DNA of 7,972 nt from Flavobacteriaceae bacterium (GCA_023700885.1 JAMPYA010000096.1:1-7972); one strand, 5' to 3'. Counted from the first letter of the stretch, positions 1 through 5,928 are shown. Numbers and translations: made by a program. Notes: generated by a model from the sequence alone, not told the origin.

Positions 1-48
1 TCTTTTAATCTTTTAATCTTTTAATCTTTTAATCTTTTAATCTTTTAA
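1..48. repeat. Octamer tandem array, six perfect TCTTTTAA copies
   Basis: Six head-to-tail perfect copies of TCTTTTAA fill positions 1-48, and a degenerate partial copy (TCTTTAA) follows at 61-67. The array touches the left window edge, so the true copy number may be higher. It ends about 10 bases before a promoter-like -7 element of the exonuclease gene, so it forms the upstream part of that promoter. Perfect short arrays of this kind can change copy number by replication slippage. Whether this one does, or affects expression, is inference. Confidence 0.95.
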
Positions 49-66
49 TATAAATAATTATCTTTA
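36..66 (+). promoter_or_regulatory. Possible promoter of the exonuclease gene
   Basis: TATCTTTA at 59-66 matches the Bacteroidota -7 consensus TAnnTTTG at all fixed positions except the last. A T-rich -33-like segment about 19-20 bases upstream is supplied by the last TCTTTTAA repeat unit. The start site would fall near 70, giving a leader of about 12 bases. The match is partial and the region is very AT-rich, so chance resemblance is possible. Confidence 0.35.
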
Positions 67-81
67 ATCAAAAGAAAAGTT

Positions 82-816
82 ATGTTATCAAAAATTACAC
101 TAGAAAACATCTTGTTTTTAGACATTGAAACGGTACCTGAAGTTGAAGAATTTGAACAACTCAGTCCAATAATGCAAGATTTATTTGCCCACAAAACACA
201 ATATCAAAGAAACGAAGAAACAAGTGCTTCTGACTTTTACCACAAAGCAGGAATTTGGGCTGAGTTTGGAAAAATAGTCTGTATTTCAGTCGGATTTTTC
301 TCTAATTCAGCTTTGACACAATTTAGGGTAAAATCATTTTATGGCGAAGAAGCGGCCTTATTAACTTCCTTTAAAGAATTATTGGAAACTCATTTTAAAG
401 AACCTCATCAAGTACTTTGTGCGCACAATGGTAAAGAATTTGATTTTCCATTTATTGCCAGGAGAATGATTATCAATCAAATATCATTGCCAGAAAAATT
501 ACAATTATTTGGTAAAAAACCATGGGAAATCAACCATATTGACACTTTAGAATTGTGGAAATTTGGTGATTATAAACATTATACTTCGTTACAACTGCTC
601 ACCACTATATTAGGAATTCCATCACCTAAAGAAGATATAGATGGTAGTATGGTAGCTCAGGTTTATTACCAAGAACAAGATCTTAAAAGAATAGTGCGTT
701 ACTGCGAAGCAGATGTAATAGCTATTTCACAATTAGTGTTGCGATTTTTAAATAAACCGTTATTGAAAAAAGAGGCCATTGTTTCAGCTACTAATTTTGA
801 AGAGTCTATTAGTTAA
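82..816 (+). CDS. DEDDy-type 3'-5' exonuclease, PolB-like
   Basis: Predicted 3'-5' exonuclease of the ribonuclease H-like DnaQ/PolB proofreading superfamily, 244 residues and apparently complete. Motif ExoI is LFLDIET, with metal ligands D14 and E16. ExoII is AHNGKEFDFPF, with D121. ExoIII is YCEAD, with Y207 and D211, which makes it the DEDDy rather than DEDDh subclass. There is no polymerase, helicase or extra domain, and no signal peptide, so it should be a free-standing cytoplasmic nuclease. This matches the small PolB-like exonucleases common in Bacteroidota. Its natural substrate (DNA or RNA end trimming, or repair) cannot be told from sequence. The ATG at 82 fits because ExoI sits near the N-terminus, as in relatives, and no upstream in-frame alternative is visible. 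The gene stands alone on the + strand and converges on purD. Confidence 0.9.
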   Translation: MLSKITLENILFLDIETVPEVEEFEQLSPIMQDLFAHKTQYQRNEETSASDFYHKAGIWAEFGKIVCISVGFFSNSALTQFRVKSFYGEEAALLTSFKELLETHFKEPHQVLCAHNGKEFDFPFIARRMIINQISLPEKLQLFGKKPWEINHIDTLELWKFGDYKHYTSLQLLTTILGIPSPKEDIDGSMVAQVYYQEQDLKRIVRYCEADVIAISQLVLRFLNKPLLKKEAIVSATNFEESIS

Positions 817-819
817 CAT

Positions 820-837
820 AATTGATGAAGATCAATT
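820..837 (+). terminator. Weak hairpin after the exonuclease gene
   Basis: AATTGAT (820-826) and ATCAATT (831-837) are perfect inverted repeats around a GAAG loop, starting 3 bases after the exonuclease stop codon. The stem is AT-rich and no T-run follows on either strand. It is at best a weak terminator or a 3'-end stabilising hairpin. Confidence 0.3.
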
Positions 838-887
838 TAGTGAAAAGCGAATGAAATGAAATGACACAGTTTATTGAACACTCCCCA

Positions 888-923
888 AACTTTTTAACTT
901 TTTAACATTCTAACTTTCAACTT
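888..923. repeat. Degenerate octamer array in the convergent gap
   Basis: Two perfect AACTTTTT units (888-903) are followed by the decayed units AACATTCT, AACTTTC and AACTT, which run into the purD stop codon. A permuted unit of the left-edge array is AATCTTTT, very close to AACTTTTT, so the exonuclease gene is flanked by related octamer arrays. A separate period-5 run (ATGAA, ATGAA, ATGAC) lies at 851-865. No strong terminator is visible between the two convergent genes. Confidence 0.75.
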
Positions 924-2193
924 ATAAATCAAAACCGATATCTTTTCTATAATACATTCCTTCAAATTGGATTTTTGAAATGTTTTTATAGGATGTTTTT
1001 AATGCTTCATTAAAATCATTACCATAAGATGTAACTGCTAAAACTCGACCACCGTTAGTCAGAATTTTATGATCTTGATTTTTGGTTCCTGCATGAAATA
1101 CAATTGAATCCTTAACGTTTTCTATACCTGAAATTATTTTTCCATTTTGATAGGTTTCTGGATATCCACCCGAAACTAACATTACAGTAGTTGCAGCACG
1201 ATTGTCAATTTCAATATTAACCTGATCTAATTTTTGTTGAGATGCCGCTATTAAAAGTTCTAAAAAATCAGATTTAATTCTAGGAATTACCACTTCAGTT
1301 TCAGGATCACCCATTCTAACATTATATTCAATTACCATAGGATTTCCATCAACATTTATTAATCCGAAGAAAATAAATCCAACAAAAGGAATGTTATCCT
1401 TCTTTAAACCCTCTATGGTGCGTTTTATTACGCGTTCTTCAACTTTGGTAAGGAAATCGTCATTTGCAAATGAAACGGGTGAAATTGCTCCCATTCCGCC
1501 AGTATTTAATCCGGTGTCTGCTTCACCAATTCGTTTATAATCTTTTGCATTTGGAAGCGTAACATAATTTTTACCATCAGTTAAAACAAAAGAGCTCATT
1601 TCAATTCCTTTTAAAAACTCTTCAATAACGACTTTGCGGCTTGCATCACCAAATTTTTGGTCATGAAGCATCGATTTTAGTTCATCTTTAGCTTCTTGTA
1701 AATCGTTTAAAATTACGACTCCTTTTCCGGCAGCTAAACCATCTGCTTTTAATACATAAGGAGGTTTAAGAGTTTCTAAAAAGTCATAACCATTTTGTAA
1801 TTGCTCAACGGTAAAACTTTGATAAGCGGCTGTAGGAATTTGATGACGAACCATAAATTCTTTAGCAAATTCTTTACTGCCTTCTAATTGAGCTGCGTAT
1901 TGTTGGGGCCCAATAACTGCAATATGTTTTATTTCATCATCAGCTAGAAAAAAATCATGAATTCCGGCTACTAACGGAATTTCAGGACCAACCAAAACCA
2001 AATTTATTTGATGTTGTAATACTGCTTTTTTTACAGCTTGAAAATCTAATATATCAATTGCCAAATTTTTGGCTATTGAAGCTGTACCTGCATTACCCGG
2101 AGCTACAAACAAATTACCAATAATAGAGCTTTGGTTTAATTTCCATGCAAACGCATGTTCTCTTCCTCCTGATCCGATGATTAAAATATTCAT
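922..2193 (-). CDS. purD: Phosphoribosylamine-glycine ligase (GARS)
   Basis: Catalyses the second step of de novo purine synthesis: 5-phosphoribosylamine + glycine + ATP gives glycinamide ribonucleotide. It is a cytoplasmic ATP-grasp enzyme. At 423 residues it has the usual family length. The N-terminal dinucleotide-like loop is IIGSGGREHA (residues 5-14), followed by VGPEIPLVAGI. The ATP-grasp region includes VLKADGLAAGKGV, and the family signature appears as GLNTGGMGA. The metal- and phosphate-binding end is EYNVRMGDPETEV. All hallmark segments are intact. The ATG at 2193 places the GSGGREHA loop at the very start, as in relatives. It lies 6 bases after the stop codon of a sugar-transferase remnant. 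No other purine gene is in view, so it is not part of a pur operon here. Confidence 0.97.
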   Translation of the reverse strand: MNILIIGSGGREHAFAWKLNQSSIIGNLFVAPGNAGTASIAKNLAIDILDFQAVKKAVLQHQINLVLVGPEIPLVAGIHDFFLADDEIKHIAVIGPQQYAAQLEGSKEFAKEFMVRHQIPTAAYQSFTVEQLQNGYDFLETLKPPYVLKADGLAAGKGVVILNDLQEAKDELKSMLHDQKFGDASRKVVIEEFLKGIEMSSFVLTDGKNYVTLPNAKDYKRIGEADTGLNTGGMGAISPVSFANDDFLTKVEERVIKRTIEGLKKDNIPFVGFIFFGLINVDGNPMVIEYNVRMGDPETEVVIPRIKSDFLELLIAASQQKLDQVNIEIDNRAATTVMLVSGGYPETYQNGKIISGIENVKDSIVFHAGTKNQDHKILTNGGRVLAVTSYGNDFNEALKTSYKNISKIQFEGMYYRKDIGFDL

Positions 2194-2199
2194 ATTCTT

Positions 2200-2394
2200 T
2201 TATTTTCCTTTACCATTAATAACTAATATAATTGTCGTTAAAATTACTTTAAAATCTGTCCAAAAAATAAGATTATCGAGATATTTAAGATTATAACGTG
2301 CTCTTCTATGTATTTCCTCTAATAAAACCAAAATAGCTATTATTGGGGCAAACCACGATAAAAAAATATTAAAACAAATAATGAAAATATTAAA
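2200..2394 (-). pseudogene. C-terminal remnant of a bacterial sugar transferase
   Basis: Reading the minus strand into purD, a 64-codon open frame has no ATG start: a TGA lies just upstream at 2395-2397. Its last 35 or so residues (RARYNLKYLDN, then FWTDFKVILTTI) match the C-terminal signature of the polyprenyl-phosphate hexose-1-phosphate transferase family (WcaJ/WbaP type), whose form is roughly R.(E/K)YDL.Y(I/L)(E/D)NWS.W.D.KII..T. The conserved catalytic core and the GLAQV-GYRG region are absent from all frames I read upstream. The first 25 or so residues are hydrophobic and are not clearly part of the family. This looks like the tail of a deleted gene for priming polysaccharide synthesis. 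A short expressed membrane peptide from a non-ATG start cannot be excluded. The assignment rests on pattern memory of the family only. Confidence 0.6.
2223..2256 (-). promoter_or_regulatory. Possible purD promoter inside the remnant
   Basis: On the minus strand TATATTAG (2223-2230) resembles the -7 box TAnnTTTG with one fixed-position mismatch. A TTTT tract lies about 20 bases upstream, where the -33 box would be. Transcription would start near 2219, giving a purD leader of about 26 bases. The region is AT-rich and the match is imperfect. Confidence 0.25.
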
Positions 2395-2396
2395 TC

Positions 2397-2430
2397 AAAA
2401 ACACATTTACCGCACTTTATAAAGTGTTTT
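2397..2430 (-). terminator. Inverted repeats downstream of the 561-residue gene
   Basis: CACTTTATAAAGTG at 2413-2426 is a perfect palindrome, followed on the + strand by TTTTATT. An outer pair, AAAACAC and GTGTTTT, brackets it at the two ends of this interval and gives an alternative minus-strand fold ending in a T-run. It begins about 25 bases after the stop codon of the gene at 2456 and is the likely 3' end of that transcript. No recognisable gene lies between here and 2455. Confidence 0.45.
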
Positions 2431-2455
2431 ATTCATTAATTTAAGAGCGTTAATA

Positions 2456-4141
2456 TTATTGTTCAAAAATTTGTTCCAATATTCTTTCGGTTATAATATA
2501 GGTTGGTTTAACACCTGCTGTTCCCAATCCGCCAGAAGCAAGCGTACTTCCAGTTTCTAATGGATTATCAGAAGCATAATACGCATAACGCACTTTAACT
2601 TTAGAAGACACATTTCCCCTAATTTTTGAAGCCGATTGAATTGCCTTTTGATAATGAGCGCCCTCCATTTCAATGCCAATGACATTCCAAGTTGAGTTAT
2701 GGAAGAATTTTAAAATATCTTTGTTTTGAAGAGATGTTCCTAAAACCGAAACCATGGGACCTTCATAGACTTCTAATCCGTAACCTTGAAGATGCTTTTT
2801 CTTTAGCTGATTTTTAAATGGGTAATTATCCGCAGTTCCTTCAAAAATGTGTGCCGTTGGTATCATAATATCTCCTTTTCCTCCTTCTAAAATTCCTGCT
2901 TTACCCATAATTGAAACAGATTCTACATTTAGATATTGTGTGTTCTTATCTTTTGTATAATAGGGTTTTAAAAGTTCATCCATTGTTTCAAAAGCCTGTT
3001 CACCAAAAGCGTAATCCATCACAATAATTACCGGCATCTCTTTTACAATATCTGTTGTATTTAAATTGTATTTTGTTTTAGAAAAATCAATTTTTGCTGT
3101 ATCAATAAGTTGCACATCAATTTGAGTTCCTGAAGGTTCTTTAATAAAAATTAAACCATTTTGGCTTGCAAATTTTTGAACTTCTTTACGCATTGCTTCA
3201 TTTTCTGAAGCGCTGAGTTTAAGAAATAAATTCATTCTTCCATCATCATCTAAATTTTTATTTAAAATCATTGGTGCATAAATAGAATTCATAACACTAT
3301 GCATATTGGCACTCACAATGTGGATAGGTCGATTTAATAATTGATGCTCATCTAACATCTTTTTAATATTATTAGCCCAAATTTCTCCGTAAATATGATG
3401 CCCAATTTCTTCTCTTAAAATAGTACTGAAATTAATAGATCGTTTTTCATTGTGATAAACTTCTCTCATAGCTAAAAATCCTAACCAATAAATAATATGA
3501 AAAAATCTATCTGGATATGTTGTAGTATGAAATGCATTATAGGCCTCAAGGGTTTCGTCATAAGTACGCCCTAATATACTACCAAGATGCGCTATGGTAA
3601 TTTCTCGTTCTTCTTGAGTAAGTTTTTTGTTATTGACAACAATTTCTTCCAAAGATTTCCATTCTCTAATACTCTCATTACCATCATTAGAAATTACTTT
3701 TTGCATGATTTTATGCGATTCTATAAAAAGAAAAGTAAGATGTGTTAAAATATCATAAATATCAGATCTTCCTCGGGTAATCTCAATGTTCATTTGATTT
3801 TTATCGATGCGATAACAATTTCTTCTGCGTTTAGGCGGAATCATCACTTTAAAATTTGATTTAGAAAAACCTTCATCTGCTGTTAAGTTGATGAATTGAC
3901 ATTCTTCAATTCCGTCAGGAAGACGCTCAAGTACGTATATTAATCCATTTAATTCTACTTTTTCTTCAGCAATAGAACCATATATTTCTGGTCGAAGTAA
4001 TAATAATGATTCGCGTAATGAATCTCCAGAAACACCCATTGGTTTATAAAATCCACGAGAAAATAAATGGCGCATTGTAATGTACATTTTTTCAATTGCT
4101 GCGGATGATTCTTGAGCTCTAGATCTACCTTTATTTTTCAT
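2456..4141 (-). CDS. Uncharacterised two-part protein with nucleoside-phosphorylase-like C-terminus
   Basis: 561 residues, no signal peptide or membrane segment, so probably cytoplasmic. I know similar proteins as a conserved Bacteroidota family of unknown function (DUF6909 from memory, unchecked). Residues 1-360 are unfamiliar: a basic start, a helical stretch around 125-150 (DIYDILTHLTFLFIESHKIM) and another at 175-260. The C-terminal part (about 368-561) resembles the PNP/UDP phosphorylase and nucleosidase fold. A strand-like VIIVMDYAFGEQA (371-383) comes first. GKAGILEGGKGDIMIP (413-428) parallels the GTAGGL...GDVVIP segment. GIEMEGAHY (489-497) carries the E-M-E signature (E491, E493). 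ASDNPL (523-528) matches the catalytic S-D loop (D525). AMP nucleosidase, MTA/SAH nucleosidase and purine phosphorylase share this pattern. The substrate is unknown, and a nucleotide or nucleoside is inference. The gene lies 42 bases after rnpA and may be co-transcribed with it. The ATG at 4141 starts a basic MKNKGRSR segment. Confidence 0.75.
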   Translation of the reverse strand: MKNKGRSRAQESSAAIEKMYITMRHLFSRGFYKPMGVSGDSLRESLLLLRPEIYGSIAEEKVELNGLIYVLERLPDGIEECQFINLTADEGFSKSNFKVMIPPKRRRNCYRIDKNQMNIEITRGRSDIYDILTHLTFLFIESHKIMQKVISNDGNESIREWKSLEEIVVNNKKLTQEEREITIAHLGSILGRTYDETLEAYNAFHTTTYPDRFFHIIYWLGFLAMREVYHNEKRSINFSTILREEIGHHIYGEIWANNIKKMLDEHQLLNRPIHIVSANMHSVMNSIYAPMILNKNLDDDGRMNLFLKLSASENEAMRKEVQKFASQNGLIFIKEPSGTQIDVQLIDTAKIDFSKTKYNLNTTDIVKEMPVIIVMDYAFGEQAFETMDELLKPYYTKDKNTQYLNVESVSIMGKAGILEGGKGDIMIPTAHIFEGTADNYPFKNQLKKKHLQGYGLEVYEGPMVSVLGTSLQNKDILKFFHNSTWNVIGIEMEGAHYQKAIQSASKIRGNVSSKVKVRYAYYASDNPLETGSTLASGGLGTAGVKPTYIITERILEQIFEQ

Positions 4142-4162
4142 TTGATATTTATTTAATCCTTA

Positions 4163-4170
4163 CTAAAATA
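4163..4170 (-). promoter_or_regulatory. Possible -7 element before the 561-residue gene
   Basis: Minus-strand TATTTTAG has one fixed-position mismatch to TAnnTTTG, and a TTTAG lies about 20 bases upstream, within the 3' end of rnpA. The start site would be near 4159, with a leader of about 17 bases. An AAGGA sequence just downstream is about 16 bases from the ATG, too far to act as a typical ribosome binding site. The gene could equally be expressed by read-through from rnpA. Confidence 0.25.
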
Positions 4171-4183
4171 CAACCTTTTGACT

Positions 4184-4579
4184 TTAGTCTAAAGATTGTT
4201 GGTTGTTTTCGTTAATTGTACTGATAAATTTTTGTAAAAGTGCTTTTATTTTCAATTCTACTTCAGTTGATTTCCACTCTTTAGTATCCATAAATGTAAT
4301 TATAAAAACATAATTATCATTTAAATCATCATATAAGAATTGTTTATTTTTTCGATAGGATTCACGCATTTGGCGCTTTATTCTATTGCGATGAACTGCA
4401 GTTTTAATCAACCGTTTCGGAACAGCCAAAGCCACTTGAGCAGGATACTTTGTGTTAAATTCTGTTTTTATATAAAGCAATCGGAATGGAAATATTTTCA
4501 GTTGATTGCCTTCTGAAAATAATTTTTCGAACAAATTTTTACTAACAAGTCGTTCTTCCTTTGTAAATGTTTGTGACAT
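4184..4579 (-). CDS. rnpA: Ribonuclease P protein component
   Basis: Small basic protein subunit of RNase P. It binds the catalytic RNA and helps it recognise and cleave the 5' leader of pre-tRNAs. 131 residues, typical length. The N-terminus FTKEERLVSKNLFEKLFSEG is the usual helix 1 region. The central LAVPKRLIKTAVHRNRIKR carries the RNR signature (R64-N65-R66, then K68 and R69), and MRESYR completes the basic groove. The C-terminus is intact. The ATG at 4579 is supported by family alignment, because the FTKEERL segment must lie at the very start. Neither rpmH nor dnaA, its neighbours in many bacteria, is in this window. Upstream it is separated from the cytochrome genes by a strong terminator, and it has its own promoter-like element. 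Downstream is the 561-residue gene. Confidence 0.96.
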   Translation of the reverse strand: MSQTFTKEERLVSKNLFEKLFSEGNQLKIFPFRLLYIKTEFNTKYPAQVALAVPKRLIKTAVHRNRIKRQMRESYRKNKQFLYDDLNDNYVFIITFMDTKEWKSTEVELKIKALLQKFISTINENNQQSLD

Positions 4580-4587
4580 AGTACATG

Positions 4588-4595
4588 CAAAACTA
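4588..4595 (-). promoter_or_regulatory. rnpA promoter -7 element (TAGTTTTG)
   Basis: Minus-strand TAGTTTTG matches the Bacteroidota consensus TAnnTTTG at every fixed position. A GTTTC lies about 18 bases upstream as a weak -33 element. It sits between the terminator of the previous gene and the rnpA ATG, where a promoter is needed. With the usual spacing transcription would begin at about 4584, only about 5 bases before the ATG. Confidence 0.55.
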
Positions 4596-4630
4596 CATTA
4601 TTAATAGGATTTAGAAACTTTTTTTGATTT

Positions 4631-4656
4631 AAAAAATCCTGCAAGCAGGATTTTTT
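4631..4656 (-). terminator. Strong intrinsic terminator of the cytochrome lipoprotein gene
   Basis: AAAAAATCCTGC (4631-4642) and GCAGGATTTTTT (4645-4656) are perfect 12-base inverted repeats with a central AA. In the minus-strand RNA this is a GC-containing hairpin with a U-run on the 3' side, starting 4 bases after the stop codon. The symmetry means it could also act on + strand transcripts. Confidence 0.9.
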
Positions 4657-4660
4657 ATGT

Positions 4661-4978
4661 TTATTTTTTTAAGGTTCTGATGTAAAGAACCGTTAACCAA
4701 ATATCTTCATCACTCAACTTTTTAGAAAATCCAGGCATATCAGCTCTTCCAACTTTCGTTTTATAAAATAATTCTCCGTCAGATTGAACATGGAATTTAG
4801 CTGAAGAAAAATCACCTAAATCACCTTTCATACTTTTAGCTTTAGAACCATCACCTAAACCTTTAGATCCGTGACATGATTTACATTGAATGTCATAAAC
4901 TGTTTTGGCTTCCTTTAGATTATCATTATTAGACTCTAATGGGTTTTTCATTTTTTTATAATTTTCAGGCACTACCCA
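4661..4978 (-). repeat. Duplicated cytochrome c module, downstream copy
   Basis: This segment encodes the last 105 residues of the lipoprotein plus its stop. It aligns without gaps to 5492-5809, the end of the small cytochrome gene, with 78 of 105 residues identical by my hand count. Similarity begins abruptly at WVVP and runs to the shared C-terminus LKK. The upstream portions of the two genes are unrelated. Confidence 0.9.
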
Positions 4979-5380
4979 ATTTGAGGTTGATACAACTGTT
5001 TTAGGATTTTCTATAATAGTTTCAACTTCTTTTTTAACTTCGGTTGCCTTTTCTACAATAACTTCTTTTTTAACTACTTCCTCTGTTTTTATTTCCGGGC
5101 TTTTTTCTGTTACCGATTTTATAACTTCCTGTTCAACTTTTTTAGTTACAACTGGTGTTTTCGTAATTGGTTTTAGAGCTTCTTTTGGTACAGTTTTAAC
5201 TTCTTCTGTAATATTTTCTTCCTTTAAATTCTCAGTTGAAATGGATGTTGTGTCTATTATAGCTTTTTCAACTATAACATTGTCAATGTTTTTAGATGAT
5301 TCAACTTGTTTTTCTTTAGGGCCGCAACTTTGAAATAGTATAATAAAAACAGCTAATCCAAAATTCAAAAAATTTTTCAT
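4661..5380 (-). CDS. Tethered monohaem cytochrome c lipoprotein
   Basis: 239 residues. The signal peptide (1-18) ends in a relaxed lipobox LFQSC with lipidated C19, so the protein should be anchored in a membrane facing the periplasm, or at the outer membrane. Residues 20-134 form a long low-complexity linker rich in Lys, Glu, Val, Thr and Pro, similar in composition to the TonB periplasmic spacer. The C-terminal domain (135-239) is a class I cytochrome c: haem-attachment motif CKSCH (C166, C169, axial H170), a GLGDG turn, and the probable second axial ligand M215 in DMPGF. The domain is a near copy of the soluble cytochrome encoded just upstream. The likely role is to carry electrons to or from a fixed partner across the periplasm while staying tethered; the partner is not identifiable here. 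It has its own terminator and possibly its own promoter, because a terminator also separates it from the upstream cytochrome. The start ATG is immediately followed by the MKNF signal-peptide n-region. Confidence 0.9.
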   Translation of the reverse strand: MKNFLNFGLAVFIILFQSCGPKEKQVESSKNIDNVIVEKAIIDTTSISTENLKEENITEEVKTVPKEALKPITKTPVVTKKVEQEVIKSVTEKSPEIKTEEVVKKEVIVEKATEVKKEVETIIENPKTVVSTSNWVVPENYKKMKNPLESNNDNLKEAKTVYDIQCKSCHGSKGLGDGSKAKSMKGDLGDFSSAKFHVQSDGELFYKTKVGRADMPGFSKKLSDEDIWLTVLYIRTLKK

Positions 5381-5403
5381 GATTTATTTTATTAGTTTAT
5401 TTC

Positions 5404-5411
5404 CTAAGATA
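5404..5411 (-). promoter_or_regulatory. Possible -7 element of the cytochrome lipoprotein gene
   Basis: Minus-strand TATCTTAG has one fixed-position mismatch to TAnnTTTG. It lies between the upstream terminator and the ATG at 5380, with a predicted leader of about 19 bases. The -33 region is only T-rich, without a clear TTG. Confidence 0.35.
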
Positions 5412-5445
5412 CTACATTTTGATAAATATTTAATAAAATAAATTC

Positions 5446-5473
5446 ACAAAAAAATCCCGCCATGGCGGGATTT
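5446..5473 (-). terminator. Strong intrinsic terminator of the small cytochrome gene
   Basis: Positions 5452-5473 form a perfect 22-base palindrome with a GC-rich core (AAATCCCGC, a CATG turn, then GCGGGATTT). On the minus strand it is followed by a run of seven T, the classic Rho-independent layout. It begins 19 bases after the stop codon of the small cytochrome gene and should separate it from the lipoprotein gene. Confidence 0.92.
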
Positions 5474-5491
5474 AAAAATTAAATTTTTTGT

Positions 5492-5809
5492 TTATTTTTT
5501 TAAAGATCTCATGTAAATAACGGTTAACCAAATTTCTTCATCATTCAATTTTTTAGAATATCCAGGCATATCTGCTCTACCAACTTTGGTTTTGTAGAAC
5601 AATTCTCCATCAGTTTGTGCATGGAATTTAACCGATGAAAAATCTCCTAAGTCTCCTTTCATACTCTTAGCTTTTGGACCATCTCCTAATCCCTTTGTTC
5701 CATGACAGGATTTACAATGAACATTGTATAGGGCTTTTGCTTCATTTAGATTTTCTTTAGAAGCTCCTACCGGATTTTTCATTGCTTTATCCTTTGCAGG
5801 AACAACCCA
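5492..5809 (-). repeat. Duplicated cytochrome c module, upstream copy
   Basis: Partner of the direct repeat at 4661-4978. It covers residues 26-130 and the stop of the small cytochrome. Most differences are conservative, and haem-site residues are identical between copies. Confidence 0.9.
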
Positions 5810-5884
5810 ATCTTGGTCAACAGAAAAAGATACTAATCCTACAGCAAATAATGCTATCACTAAAATATTTAAATTTTTTCTCAT
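5492..5884 (-). CDS. Small periplasmic monohaem cytochrome c
   Basis: 130 residues. An N-terminal hydrophobic segment (about 5-21, LNILVIALFAVGLVSFS) looks like a Sec signal peptide; no cysteine follows, so the mature protein should be a soluble periplasmic cytochrome, unless the segment stays as an anchor. The mature part is almost entirely the haem domain: WVVP near residue 26, CKSCH with C57, C60 and axial H61, the GLGDG turn, and M106 in DMPGY as the probable sixth ligand. It is Lys-rich, as expected for a cytochrome that docks on an acidic partner. It lies 44 bases downstream of the membrane-anchored 298-residue protein and is probably in one operon with it and the NrfD-like gene. It ends at a strong terminator. 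The likely role is electron carrier for the NrfD-containing complex, by context. Confidence 0.92.
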   Translation of the reverse strand: MRKNLNILVIALFAVGLVSFSVDQDWVVPAKDKAMKNPVGASKENLNEAKALYNVHCKSCHGTKGLGDGPKAKSMKGDLGDFSSVKFHAQTDGELFYKTKVGRADMPGYSKKLNDEEIWLTVIYMRSLKK

Positions 5885-5928
5885 AGTTATTGAATTTAAG
5901 TTAATTGTAATTTATATGTACTTTATTA

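Noticed and set aside
1..67. CRISPR array at the left edge
   Set aside because: The units are 8 bases, contiguous and without spacers, so this is a simple tandem repeat.
2069..2296. Open frame of 75 codons on the + strand
   Set aside because: It lies antisense across the purD start and the sugar-transferase remnant; its translation has no recognisable motif, and the opposite strand explains the sequence.
2395..2455. Short peptide MNKTLYKVR on the minus strand
   Set aside because: Nine codons overlapping the inverted repeats of a probable terminator; no evidence of coding.
4661..5809. Mobile element suggested by the direct repeats
   Set aside because: The repeats are coding haem domains; no transposase, terminal inverted repeats or target duplication is visible, so ordinary gene duplication suffices.
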